Shown here one piece after another: positions 53,730 through 62,369 of a DNA stretch of 64,000 nt. Position 1 is the first letter of the stretch. Each line of letters begins with the position of its first letter. The notes beneath the pieces were generated by a model, which was not told the origin of the DNA, made no database searches, and saw only the letters and a program-made list of their open reading frames with translations. The translations under genes were made by a program, and so were the position numbers. Source of the stretch: Oligoflexales bacterium (GTDB taxonomy: Bacteria; Bdellovibrionota_B; Oligoflexia; Oligoflexales; RGVZ01); NCBI GenBank assembly GCA_947494335.1, contig CANLUT010000005.1, positions 186,001-250,000 of the forward strand, read 5' to 3'.

Positions 53730-54623
53730 ATGTCAGATGATAAAACCATAATTGCCGATCCGGGTAGCACCGTATTTCAGCCGCCAAAACGCAAAGCAGC
53801 GTCGCTGATTCAATACAACGGCGCAAATCTAGGCAGAAGAATTCAATTAATCGAGCAACGAACGATCGTTGGTCGCACCCCCGAATCGCACATCTTTGTC
53901 AACGAAGCTAGTGTATCTCGCCAACATGCCGCAATAACTTCATCGGCAGCAGGGTTTGAAATCGAAGATCTCGGAAGTTCCAATGGCACATTCATCAACG
54001 ACGTGAAAGTCACAACCAGAACATTGCTCAAAGATGGGGACATGCTTCGTCTTGGAACAGTTTTGTTTCGCTTTTTTGCCTCTGACAATGCGGAATCCAT
54101 CTGGGCTGATAAAATTTATCGGATGGCTACCATTGACGCAGGAACGGATACGTTCAACAAAAAATACCTTCTCGACTTTTTAGACAGTCAGCTCAAATTT
54201 GCGAGGCAGTACAAGCGCCCGTTATCAATCATTTACTACGATCTTGATCATTTCAAAAAGGTTAATGACACGCTTGGGCATAACGGCGGTGATGTTGTAT
54301 TGCGTGACACAGCCAGTATTTGTAAGTCAGCCATTCGCAAAGATGACGTCCTTGGGCGTTACGGTGGAGAGGAGTTTGTCATAGTACTTCCCGATACCGA
54401 CCAAAAAGTGGCCGCTGATCTTGCAGAACGTTTGCGTGCAGCGATCCAAAATCATGTGTTCAAAATTGAAGTGGATGGCAAAGTTGTGGATCACCGACAA
54501 ACGATGAGTATGGGTGTATCTCAACTCTCTCCCGACATGCAAACAGTCGAGGCGTTTTTGGAATCGGCAGACAAAAAGTTGTATTTTTCGAAGCAGAACG
54601 GAAGAAATAAAGTCACGGTTTGA
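53730..54623 (+). CDS. FHA-GGDEF diguanylate cyclase
   Basis: A 297-residue protein. An FHA domain (RTIVGRTPESHIFVNEASVS, then RQHAAI and DLGSSNGTFIND) is followed by a GGDEF domain with active-site GRYGGEEFVIVLPD and metal-binding YYDLDHFKKVND. No RxxD inhibition motif is evident just before the active site. It should make cyclic di-GMP in response to a phosphothreonine partner. The start is ATG 53730. The frame is open upstream but the lead lacks a site. Confidence 0.95.
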   Translation: MSDDKTIIADPGSTVFQPPKRKAASLIQYNGANLGRRIQLIEQRTIVGRTPESHIFVNEASVSRQHAAITSSAAGFEIEDLGSSNGTFINDVKVTTRTLLKDGDMLRLGTVLFRFFASDNAESIWADKIYRMATIDAGTDTFNKKYLLDFLDSQLKFARQYKRPLSIIYYDLDHFKKVNDTLGHNGGDVVLRDTASICKSAIRKDDVLGRYGGEEFVIVLPDTDQKVAADLAERLRAAIQNHVFKIEVDGKVVDHRQTMSMGVSQLSPDMQTVEAFLESADKKLYFSKQNGRNKVTV

Positions 54624-54641
54624 ACCTAGAAGCGGTGGAGA

Positions 54642-55247
54642 ATGCGTGTGATCTCGAAGTCATTAAAAAATTTTTCGATTATATTCTTGTCTGCGGTGGC
54701 TTGGTCAGGTTGTGTCAGCTCAATTGATAAAGGGTTTGAGCTTAATGACGAAATTCACAATGACGAGGACTACTACGACAAGTATCAGTCGGCCACGCGT
54801 GGTGGCGACTTGATTCAAAAGTTTGATGTAAAGTATCGGCTTCATGCCACGTACCTTTCGCCCGAATTTCGCTCGGCGCTCGTAAAGCGTGTGCAAAAAC
54901 TTTATATGGAAGATGCCGCTGGAGCTTTTGAAGAAGCCTCATCAAAAGCTGGATTCATTGTGACTATATACGGTCTCGAACGCGAGACGGTCGACTTATC
55001 AAATACCAGCCACTGGACGCTCATTTTTGAAACTAAAGACGGACCCGTGCGTCCCGTTTTGGTTCGCAAAATTAATGACAAGATTCGGTGGAGAAATTTC
55101 TTTGAGACAATTTCCCCTTGGACATCCGACTATTTGGTCGTTTTTGACCGCGCTGCAGTGAATCCTGGCGCCACCAACCTTGTGGAAAAGCCTAAGACAA
55201 AGCTTGTTTTGGCAACAGGCGAGGGAAAAGTTCAACTGGAGTGGTAA
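54642..55247 (+). CDS. lipoprotein, unknown function
   Basis: A 201-residue protein with a lipoprotein signal and lipobox WSGC. The start may be ATG 54642 or GTG 54648; GGAG spacing suits the latter. Residues of interest include an acidic early segment (NDEIHNDEDYYDKYQ) and a beta-rich rest ending in TGEGKVQLEW. It lies 18 nt after the GGDEF gene in the same direction and probably shares its transcript. No family recognised. Confidence 0.7.
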   Translation: MRVISKSLKNFSIIFLSAVAWSGCVSSIDKGFELNDEIHNDEDYYDKYQSATRGGDLIQKFDVKYRLHATYLSPEFRSALVKRVQKLYMEDAAGAFEEASSKAGFIVTIYGLERETVDLSNTSHWTLIFETKDGPVRPVLVRKINDKIRWRNFFETISPWTSDYLVVFDRAAVNPGATNLVEKPKTKLVLATGEGKVQLEW

Positions 55248-55273
55248 CTCATTTCTCGTGAGGGAGTATGGCC

Positions 55274-55723
55274 ATGGCGCGCTTTCGTTACAGCGATCTA
55301 GTTCTTGAGCTGGTAGAGCTTTGTCATGAAGTTAAAAAAGACCTTCAGCAGCGTCTGCGGTACTATCGCGCGAGTGCATACAAGATGGACGCGGCCAGGC
55401 CCATTAATGAGCGCGTAGACCAACTCCGGGCTATTTTTGATATCTTGTCGGATGATGATCTGGCTGAAGCTTTGGCAGATCACGATGCAATCATGGACTG
55501 TGGTCCGCAGATGCTTCAAGCCGGTGAATGCTCGGTCACCGCAAGGGTGGGAGTGCTGATAGCAGCTATGGATCCAGCGCTTAACGCCCTTGTTAGACGG
55601 CATGGTAATAGCCAAAGCCAGGTGCGCGTTGAGACCATTAAGGCCCTTTATCGACATCGCTCTACCTTGATGAATATTTGCCGCGAGGGTTCCCGATCCT
55701 GGGAGCTGTTGCGCGGTCTTTGA
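55274..55723 (+). CDS. unknown protein, all-helical
   Basis: A 149-residue protein predicted to be mostly alpha-helical (LVLELVELCHEVKKDLQQRL, ALADHDAIMDCGPQ). It has three cysteines and no signal sequence, so it should be cytoplasmic. ATG 55274 is preferred: GGGAG is 7 nt upstream, and the ATG 6 nt earlier is too close. It sits between a lipoprotein gene and a membrane metallopeptidase-like gene in one direction. No family recognised. Confidence 0.65.
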   Translation: MARFRYSDLVLELVELCHEVKKDLQQRLRYYRASAYKMDAARPINERVDQLRAIFDILSDDDLAEALADHDAIMDCGPQMLQAGECSVTARVGVLIAAMDPALNALVRRHGNSQSQVRVETIKALYRHRSTLMNICREGSRSWELLRGL

Positions 55724-55732
55724 TCGCTTATC

Positions 55733-57952
55733 GTGAAGCCAGTCGTTAAACTTTCTGCCATCCAGCTGCTCATTTCATCCTTGGTGTTGTTTTTTCCTTC
55801 AGCACTAAATCTTGAATATGAATACGCATGGCAAGTCGCCCTTGTCATGGTGATCGTTGCGTCTTTATCCTCTATGGTTCTTCCATCCCGTTGGCTGAAC
55901 CTTTTCAGTTCCAATTCAAGGTGGACGTTCGCAGGGCTAGTGATTTCGCCGATTGTGACGATGATTCCCGGCGGCTTGGTTTTTGCGACATCTCAATGTC
56001 AATGCAGCGTGAATGGATTTTTGTTTTGGATGATTCTTTTGGTCATACCTGCGGTCTGGATATCGATGGCCACACTCCAAATAGCATGCTTCATAAAAAA
56101 TCGGGCCAATTTTCGCTTTAAAGCTCTGATTTTGTCATGGCCTTGGATTTTGATATTGGTATCTCTGATATGGCTTTGGATTTTTCCTCAAAAGCGCGTG
56201 ACCAGCATGATGCTGGGTTTTATCCATGGACCGATATATGACCGGCAGATTGAGATTGACGGTGGTATTGTACTTGCTCGCCTTTCTCACGGTTTAATTG
56301 GCCTTTATTTTTTGGCGTTGGCTTCCGAGCTAATTGAATGGCGTTCAGCAAGATCAAAAACGATAGCCTTTGCGATCGGAGTTTTGTCTTTCTTGGCGGC
56401 GGGATACCCAAGCCAGCGTCACGGTTTAGATGCGTTGCAATCAGAGCTTCCAAAGCTCATAACGGGGGCTGATGTAGAGTTTTATTATGATTCAAGTAAG
56501 CCGAACGCCGATGAGACCGCTAAACAGCTAGTGAGAGATGCAGTCTTTCATGTCAAGGAAATCAAAGAATCCTTCGGATTAACGACCATCAGACCTTTAA
56601 AAATTTTTGCATACTCGTCTGAAGTGAAAAAAAAGCTTCTATTTGGTGGAGGCCAAACAGATGTGACCGATGTTAAAACGCCGACCGTACATATCGATTT
56701 TCAAGCATCTCCCCATCCCACGCTACGGCACGAGTTAATTCATGCTGTGGCGAGCTATGCAAGTTGGATGTCACTGGGATTTCATCCAAATATGCTTGTT
56801 ACAGAGGGCGTGGCTATGGCTCTCGCGCCAGTTGACTACTCATTATCGTTGGATCAGATGGCAGCTGGTCTTATCAAGAGTGGACGCGTCGGCGATGTGA
56901 CTCATTTATTTAATCCGCTTGGTTTCTGGAGTGAGTCTGGCACGAGATCCTACGCCGTGGCTGGCTCATTGCTAAGGTGGATCAGTGATCGTTTCGGACC
57001 AGAGGCCTTGCGTTCCATATACGCAGGACAGACGCTTCGTGACGTGACCGGACGTAGCGGGCAGCAGCTTGTTGACGCTTGGCAAGCCGACATTTTGAGT
57101 TACGATACCGAGAAAACAGCCATGCTCATCGAAAGCCTATCGCGTGAGCCAAGCGTTTTGACGGATATCTGTCCACATTCGGTCGCTGATCTCGCGCGAA
57201 AAAGGTCCGATGGCTGGTTTGTTCGCCTGCGGCAGCCAATGGGCTGGGACCCTGAGAATTGGGTGGACTGGCGTTCACGCTTATCCTCTGGTGATCGCCA
57301 GGCACGTCTTGAAGCCCTACGTTCTGCAGTAAAAAAATTTGTAACAACATCTATAAATGATCGCACGGGCCTCCATGTTTGGATTGAGACCATTGATAAG
57401 TCTAGAACGTGGCCACCGCAAGTTTTAGAGGACGTTGAGGCTGCGATCATCTCCAGCGATCTTCACGCTCTTGTCGGTGCTACAAATCAATCAAACGCCC
57501 TGTTGAATGATCTTCGGGAATTTATGAAGACGCGTCTTTTAGGTGTCTCTATTGTGCGGCAGATCGAGGCCCGGTTGGCCCTGGCAGAGTTTATGCCAGC
57601 TGAAACGCAGCTTCCTTGGCGTCAATATTTAGCTGGTTGGGGTGAGTTACCGGCTGTGGGCGGGGAGCAACCTTGGATTGAGGTCTATCTTCGAGCGCGG
57701 CGATCGAATAGAGCGACCCCAGAGACGATGACTCTGTGGGCGTCTCTTTTGGGGAAAACAAGTAATTATCTAGAAATTAGGCGCGAATGGCTGAAGATGC
57801 TTGCAAGCGGGTGGTTTGAACTTGCCGATTATGAAAAGGCAGAGAGCGTTTACAAAGATATTGCAGCAGATTCGACTGGAGAAGCGCGTTTATTGGCAAA
57901 CGAACACGTTCGCCGGATGCAATATCTGAAGTCGAGTGGCATAAAGCTGTGA
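55733..57952 (+). CDS. membrane protein with HExxH metallopeptidase-like domain
   Basis: A 739-residue protein starting at GTG. The N-terminal ~230 residues hold about seven hydrophobic segments. A long extracytoplasmic or cytoplasmic domain follows with HELIH (near residue 337, in TLRHELIHAVASY) and a downstream Glu in LVTEGVAMAL that could complete a gluzincin site, as in 'peptidase MA' proteins. The C-terminal part appears helical with TPR-like repeats (LADYEKAESVYKDIA). It ends 2 nt before a convergent gene. Substrate unknown. Confidence 0.7.
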   Translation: MKPVVKLSAIQLLISSLVLFFPSALNLEYEYAWQVALVMVIVASLSSMVLPSRWLNLFSSNSRWTFAGLVISPIVTMIPGGLVFATSQCQCSVNGFLFWMILLVIPAVWISMATLQIACFIKNRANFRFKALILSWPWILILVSLIWLWIFPQKRVTSMMLGFIHGPIYDRQIEIDGGIVLARLSHGLIGLYFLALASELIEWRSARSKTIAFAIGVLSFLAAGYPSQRHGLDALQSELPKLITGADVEFYYDSSKPNADETAKQLVRDAVFHVKEIKESFGLTTIRPLKIFAYSSEVKKKLLFGGGQTDVTDVKTPTVHIDFQASPHPTLRHELIHAVASYASWMSLGFHPNMLVTEGVAMALAPVDYSLSLDQMAAGLIKSGRVGDVTHLFNPLGFWSESGTRSYAVAGSLLRWISDRFGPEALRSIYAGQTLRDVTGRSGQQLVDAWQADILSYDTEKTAMLIESLSREPSVLTDICPHSVADLARKRSDGWFVRLRQPMGWDPENWVDWRSRLSSGDRQARLEALRSAVKKFVTTSINDRTGLHVWIETIDKSRTWPPQVLEDVEAAIISSDLHALVGATNQSNALLNDLREFMKTRLLGVSIVRQIEARLALAEFMPAETQLPWRQYLAGWGELPAVGGEQPWIEVYLRARRSNRATPETMTLWASLLGKTSNYLEIRREWLKMLASGWFELADYEKAESVYKDIAADSTGEARLLANEHVRRMQYLKSSGIKL

Positions 57953-57954
57953 AC

Positions 57955-58950
57955 CTATGCTTTGTTGATACGACCTAAGATAAAATGAAAAATCACCTCT
58001 GCACCTATGCGGGCAGCCCGGCCCGACGGGTCAAGGTCAGGTGCTATCTCTGCGATCTCGAGGATTCGCACTTTGCGATTCCTACCGGCTGCAAATGCAA
58101 ACTGACATAGCTCCCAGGGTGAAAATCCAATGACCGGTGCCGCGCTGACGCCCTCTATGTCTGAGCATGAGTCCATATCGATTGTCAAAGCAATGTAGTC
58201 GGTCTTTTTTGTCAATGACCTAAGTTCTGCCTTGAATGCATCGATGACGTCATCATCTTTTTTTAAGGATGAAAGCTCTAAAACCTTAACACCCTGTTTA
58301 CGACAATACTCAAAATGGCTTCTGGCATTTCGTCCGTCTCGCGCTCCGAATTGTAACAGATGCTCACCCTCAACAACTCCACTCTCAATAATTTGCCGAA
58401 AGGGTGTGCCAGAGTGCGGTAGATTGTTTTCTAGTTCTCGTACATCAAGGTGAGGGTCAACATTGATCACGCCAAAATCAAAATCCTTTTTACTGCGCTT
58501 CAGGCCCGCAAATGTTCCGAGTATATGCGGAGCCGCAAAATCATGACCACCACCGACGGCGATTACAGTCGCTCCCAAATGTGCCGCTGCAGTGCATGCC
58601 AGTCGCGAATGCTCGTGGGTATCAGTGATGACCTTCGCAGGAGTTATGTTACCGGCATCGAGAAAACGCCATTTTTCAAAATTTCTACTGAGTGGCCAGG
58701 CGAATTTATAAAGTGCGCTGCGCACCGCATCAGGTCCTTTGTCAGCGCCCGGACGTCCGCGGTTAAGTTTTACTCCGGTATCATCGGCAGCACCGATCAA
58801 CACAAATGTTTGAGAGTGCAACGATGCCATTTCAGACAGCGTGATCTGTTCGACCCATTCACCGAGCCTGGGATCTCCTGGGCGCCCTTTGAAATACAGA
58901 CCGGACGGAGCGGGGGTCATGCGGAGATTTTTTAGTTCAGTGTTCAACAT
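57955..58950 (-). CDS. arginase-fold ureohydrolase, formimidoylglutamase-like
   Basis: A 331-residue enzyme with metal-binding motifs VGGGHDFAAP, GVINVDPHLDVRE and TIDMDSCSDIEGVSA, as in the arginase/agmatinase/formimidoylglutamase family. The spacing and the SGTPFRQII segment favour formimidoylglutamase (HutG) of histidine degradation, which hydrolyses formimidoyl-L-glutamate to glutamate and formamide. No other hut genes are in the window, so the pathway is unconfirmed. A good ribosome site is not visible before ATG 58950. Confidence 0.82.
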   Translation of the reverse strand: MLNTELKNLRMTPAPSGLYFKGRPGDPRLGEWVEQITLSEMASLHSQTFVLIGAADDTGVKLNRGRPGADKGPDAVRSALYKFAWPLSRNFEKWRFLDAGNITPAKVITDTHEHSRLACTAAAHLGATVIAVGGGHDFAAPHILGTFAGLKRSKKDFDFGVINVDPHLDVRELENNLPHSGTPFRQIIESGVVEGEHLLQFGARDGRNARSHFEYCRKQGVKVLELSSLKKDDDVIDAFKAELRSLTKKTDYIALTIDMDSCSDIEGVSAAPVIGFSPWELCQFAFAAGRNRKVRILEIAEIAPDLDPSGRAARIGAEVIFHFILGRINKA

Positions 58951-59004
58951 GGGGTGCCCAAGTCTTTAAGAGTCCGAAGAATCTATTTTCTGGCAAATGT
59001 TTTA

Positions 59005-59013
59005 TGCTATAAT
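59005..59013 (+). promoter_or_regulatory. candidate extended -10 promoter
   Basis: TGCTATAAT is a perfect extended -10 box, 25 nt upstream of the ATG at 59038. No convincing -35 hexamer is present at the usual distance. Confidence 0.55.
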
Positions 59014-59037
59014 ATCACAGATGTAGTGGAGTGTAAG

Positions 59038-59490
59038 ATGAATACACGATTTTATGTGTTACTACTTTTTATAATGCTGTTTGTGCCAACGGCATATGCG
59101 CAAAAAGTGCGGAGTAAGCTCGTTCCGCACACGCAGGCCTACCGTCCACGTCCAGAACGAGGGTCGCACATTGATATCAAAGTGACCCCACCCGGTGCGA
59201 GAGGGTCGGATGGACGGGTTTTGGTTGAGGTGTACAATCGTGGCAAGCAGCACTTAGCGTTGATTCAGTTTGATGTGACTCTGCTTAATCGCGGTGGATT
59301 TGAAATCACCGCCCCTGTCAGAGCTGACGATTTGAAGCCTAACATGTCGGGTAGCCAGTGGATCATTATTCCGCGCATTCGTGGTGCATTTCCATCGATT
59401 GACGAGGCGATTGCTGACAACATCAAAGCCGTTGCAACTGACGCACGCGAAGTGAAAATTAAATCGTTCGTTGACCTCATCAAAAACTGA
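59038..59490 (+). CDS. small exported protein, unknown function
   Basis: A 150-residue protein with a Sec signal (FYVLLLFIMLFVPTAYA, cleavage before Gln near residue 22). The mature part is basic, with DIKVTPPGARGSDGRVLVEV resembling a beta-sandwich start (FxxG-like). GGAG lies 9 nt before ATG 59038. It is divergent from the formimidoylglutamase-like gene. Not recognised. Confidence 0.7.
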   Translation: MNTRFYVLLLFIMLFVPTAYAQKVRSKLVPHTQAYRPRPERGSHIDIKVTPPGARGSDGRVLVEVYNRGKQHLALIQFDVTLLNRGGFEITAPVRADDLKPNMSGSQWIIIPRIRGAFPSIDEAIADNIKAVATDAREVKIKSFVDLIKN

Positions 59491-59498
59491 CCGACTGA

Positions 59499-59510
59499 CC
59501 AGTTAACTGG
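59499..59510. repeat. perfect 12-bp palindrome
   Basis: CCAGTTAACTGG lies 8 nt after the stop codon. It sits inside the larger inverted pair CTGACC...GGTCAG, which could fold into a hairpin. Confidence 0.5.
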
Positions 59511-59662
59511 CTGAATGGTCAGCTGAATTTCGGCCATTATTTCGACAGTTTTAGTGTGTTTTTGACATCCCCGCGTGTGGCCCATTGGCCAAACGCTGTT
59601 GTTTTCGAGGCTTATTAAAAATAGGCATTGGCCCGGAGTTTGCTCGGTGATAGGCAGAATCC

Positions 59663-59680
59663 GCGGCCAGGCCGCTTTTT
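59663..59680 (+). terminator. terminator-like hairpin upstream of a lipoprotein gene
   Basis: GCGGC and GCCGC form a 5-bp stem with a 3-nt loop, followed directly by five T's. It lies 25 nt upstream of ATG 59705. It is either the end of the upstream transcript or an attenuator. Confidence 0.4.
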
Positions 59681-59704
59681 GCCCAAACTAAAGGAGATGT
59701 TTTT

Positions 59705-60214
59705 ATGAAGCGATTGTTTAACGCGTGCAGTCTAATGGTTCTTGCTTCCTTGATAAATTCTTGCGGAAGCGAGCTACGTTCTGGAGCGAAGCTAGCTCAT
59801 GATTCGCAACCTGCTCATATCAAGCCTGTGACTGATGTTGTTGAAATTGAAGGATCTGACGCAAATAGTTTATTTTCTGCTCTTGAAAATCTTGGCGTCC
59901 AAGATACGGATCACTTGATCGGCGCAACAAATCTCCGCATCAAAAATCTACGTTGTGACAAAGATCTTGCTAACCCAGCTCGTAAGACCCGCTGTATTTA
60001 TGATGCGGTCAATGCAGAGACTGGCAGCCTCGAGTCTTTCTCCGGGATTGTAGGAAAAGCATCTGATGACTTGTTTACCATTCTTTCGAAGCATGGTTTG
60101 AACGTTAATGCTGGAATCAATCCAAACTATCGTGCTGTTGCAGCTTCGGTGTTGACCTGCTCAATGCCGGTCATCCCTAATCCAGTAGCTTTCTGCGTTG
60201 TAGAAAGACTCTAA
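59705..60214 (+). CDS. lipoprotein, unknown function
   Basis: A 169-residue protein with lipoprotein signal and lipobox INSC (Cys20). A strong AAAGGAGATG site precedes ATG. The mature protein has four further cysteines (LRCDK, TRCIYD, LTCSMP, AFCVV) that may form two disulphides. No family recognised. Downstream hairpin serves as terminator. Confidence 0.7.
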   Translation: MKRLFNACSLMVLASLINSCGSELRSGAKLAHDSQPAHIKPVTDVVEIEGSDANSLFSALENLGVQDTDHLIGATNLRIKNLRCDKDLANPARKTRCIYDAVNAETGSLESFSGIVGKASDDLFTILSKHGLNVNAGINPNYRAVAASVLTCSMPVIPNPVAFCVVERL

Positions 60215-60225
60215 AATCTAAGCTT

Positions 60226-60273
60226 GGGCCAGCTAATCGACTCCGCGAATGAAGGCGGTCGGTTGGCTGGCCC
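60226..60273. terminator. bidirectional terminator
   Basis: GGGCCAGC and GCTGGCCC form an 8-bp stem around a 32-nt loop that can itself pair (CCGC/GCGG). It lies between convergent stops at 60214 (+) and 60280 (-). Confidence 0.7.
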
Positions 60274-60279
60274 TTGTAG

Positions 60280-61149
60280 TTATTTTACATTTAAAAATTT
60301 TAGTAAGGCGTCGATTTCATCTTTCCTATCACTGGCAAAGGCTTGCGTGTGCTTGTTGCCATCAAATGAACGCAATGTGATTTGATCAGATGGCAGTTTC
60401 TGGTAAAGACTTTCACCAGCAGCATAGGGGACCACTGGATCACGACGATCATGGTAAGCCAAAATGGGCACTTTGATTTGATTGATGTAGTCTTCTGGAT
60501 CTTCATCACCGCTTAGTAAAATCCACGGCAGCCATTGGAAGGGCCATGTCAGCCAGTGACGCGCTAGGACTTGCCTGGCTACACTGCGGTAGGACGAAAA
60601 TGTGCTTTCAAGTATCAAGCCATCAATCTTGGCGCCGCTTTTCGCCAGAGATGTGATCGCCACGGCGCCGCCGAGGCTTTGTCCGATGACAAAGCGCCTT
60701 GAGTTGGGGTACTCGCGCTGAAACCAATTGAGCATGGCAACGCCGTCCTCTACAACCCCATGCCTTGAAGGGGTTCCTGTCGAACCATCATAGCCGCGGT
60801 AATCAAATACAATAACGTCGACCCCTCGCGTGGCCAGCCATGCCACTGACAAAAAATGGGTGGATCGATTTTCGGCGTTACCGTGAAACTGTATGATCGC
60901 TGTTTTGTGTTTTGGCGGATTTTCTGCTGGGATCTTCCATGCCTTTAACTGGACTCCGTCAGAACTTGGAACAGTCGTCTCCAAGTATTCAAGATCGATC
61001 TTTTTTGGCGTCAAATAAATATTCGCGTGGGGATGGTAAAAAAGATGGTTGCAACTTGTCACGACGAAAACAGTGATGGTCATGACAAAGGCCTCCCAGG
61101 AGGCCTTTGGTGTCACGCGATTATTTTTTCTCGTGCGTTTCTTGATCAT
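60280..61149 (-). CDS. alpha/beta hydrolase, probable lipoprotein
   Basis: A protein of up to 289 residues. The catalytic nucleophile elbow is GQSLGG (FVIGQSLGGAVAI), the oxyanion region FHGNAENRS, the acid likely in HDRRDPVVP and the His in FDGNKHTQAF. The family matches serine hydrolases such as BEM46/YfhR-type. The full-length start (ATG 61149) gives a basic lead, then hydrophobic AFVMTITVFVVTSC with lipobox TSC; the shorter start at ATG 61083 has GGGAGG 8 nt upstream but no basic lead. The two cannot be distinguished by sequence alone. It begins directly after the thiolase stop codon. Confidence 0.85.
   Translation of the reverse strand: MIKKRTRKNNRVTPKASWEAFVMTITVFVVTSCNHLFYHPHANIYLTPKKIDLEYLETTVPSSDGVQLKAWKIPAENPPKHKTAIIQFHGNAENRSTHFLSVAWLATRGVDVIVFDYRGYDGSTGTPSRHGVVEDGVAMLNWFQREYPNSRRFVIGQSLGGAVAITSLAKSGAKIDGLILESTFSSYRSVARQVLARHWLTWPFQWLPWILLSGDEDPEDYINQIKVPILAYHDRRDPVVPYAAGESLYQKLPSDQITLRSFDGNKHTQAFASDRKDEIDALLKFLNVK
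61087..61108 (-). terminator. perfect palindrome at the start of the hydrolase gene
   Basis: AAAGGCCTCC and GGAGGCCTTT are perfectly inverted around a 2-nt centre. It sits within the first codons of the hydrolase if the upstream start is used, or just before the gene if ATG 61083 is used. It may terminate part of the thiolase transcript or hide the GGGAGG ribosome site. Confidence 0.45.
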
Positions 61150-62337
61150 TTAAAGCAATTCAAAGATGCCTGCGGCACCCATGCCGGTTCCGATGCACAT
61201 GGAGACCATACCCCATTTTTGTTTATCTCGCTTCATGCCATGGAGAAGCGTAGCAGTGAGTTTTGCTCCTGTCGCTCCTAGTGGATGGCCGAGCGCGATC
61301 GCGCCACCGGTGACATTTATTCGCTCGGGGTCGAGTTGAAGATTTCTAACCACAGCCAAAGCTTGGGCGGCAAATGCCTCATTCAATTCAATTCGCTCGA
61401 TTTTGTCTGGAGATATTCCTGCTAGTTTGCACGCTTTTGGAATCGCAGCGATTGGTCCAATGCCCATGACGCGCGGAGGAACTCCTGCGACCGAGAATCC
61501 CGCAAAACGGGCCATTGGTTTTAAATTGTGCTTTTTGACAAAATCTTCGCTGCAAACAAAACACATCGCCGCTCCATCACTCATCTGTGAGCTGTTACCA
61601 GCCGTCACGGAACCTCCGGCTTGAAGAAATGCAGGACGAAGTTTTGCCAGGGCGTCAATGGTTGTGTCGGCACGTGGTCCTTCATCAGTATCGACAATTT
61701 GCTCGCGTATATCGACTTTCCCACCGTCTTTGGGTAATCGTGACACGGCCTTAATCGGAATGATTTCGTCTTTAAATAGACCCTTCTCAATGGCCTTGCA
61801 CGCCTTTTGGTGACTATCAAAGGCAAACTTGTCCTGATCAGCCCTGGAAACTTTGAAATCAATGGAAACGTTTTCGGCTGTCATACCCATTCCAAGGTAA
61901 GCTGCTGGGTGCAAATCATTCATTTGGCGGCTTCCAACGACCTTATGACCCATCATGGGTATCAATGACATGCTCTCCGTTCCGCCGGCTAAAATGCAAT
62001 CAGCTTGCCCAGCCATCACACGATCGGCAGCCATGGCGATTGTTTGCAGGCCCGACGAACAAAATCTATTCACCGTAACGCCTGATACCGACTCGGGAAG
62101 TCCTGATAACAAAACGATAAATCGTGCGATGTTCATCCCTTGTTCTGCCTCTGGCATGGCGCAGCCCACGATAACATCCTCGATCAGTGCAGGATCAAAC
62201 TTTGGCGTCCGTTCGAGGATGCCTTTGATGACGTCCGCACAGAGATCGTCGGGGCGCTTTGCTTTGAAGCCGCCACGGAAAGCTTTGCCAACGGCACTTC
62301 GGTAAGGGGAAACAATATATGCTGCTTTCGCTGTCAT
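61150..62337 (-). CDS. acetyl-CoA acyltransferase (thiolase)
   Basis: A 395-residue thiolase that releases acetyl-CoA from 3-ketoacyl-CoA at the last step of beta-oxidation. The nucleophilic Cys is in TVNRFCSSGLQTIAMAADRV (in part: RFCSSGLQTIA). The His and second Cys are in GGAIALGHPLGATGAK and MVSMCIGTGMGAAGI. Length matches the family. It lies 32 nt after the dehydrogenase/hydratase gene and forms an operon with it. Confidence 0.95.
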   Translation of the reverse strand: MTAKAAYIVSPYRSAVGKAFRGGFKAKRPDDLCADVIKGILERTPKFDPALIEDVIVGCAMPEAEQGMNIARFIVLLSGLPESVSGVTVNRFCSSGLQTIAMAADRVMAGQADCILAGGTESMSLIPMMGHKVVGSRQMNDLHPAAYLGMGMTAENVSIDFKVSRADQDKFAFDSHQKACKAIEKGLFKDEIIPIKAVSRLPKDGGKVDIREQIVDTDEGPRADTTIDALAKLRPAFLQAGGSVTAGNSSQMSDGAAMCFVCSEDFVKKHNLKPMARFAGFSVAGVPPRVMGIGPIAAIPKACKLAGISPDKIERIELNEAFAAQALAVVRNLQLDPERINVTGGAIALGHPLGATGAKLTATLLHGMKRDKQKWGMVSMCIGTGMGAAGIFELL

Positions 62338-62369
62338 GTGCTGATACCTCGTTGGTTCGTTAAAAGATC

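Noticed and set aside
59600-59705. Riboswitch in the leader of the lipoprotein gene
   Set aside because: The leader has a small terminator-like hairpin, but I could not find the conserved core of any known aptamer, including cyclic di-GMP types.
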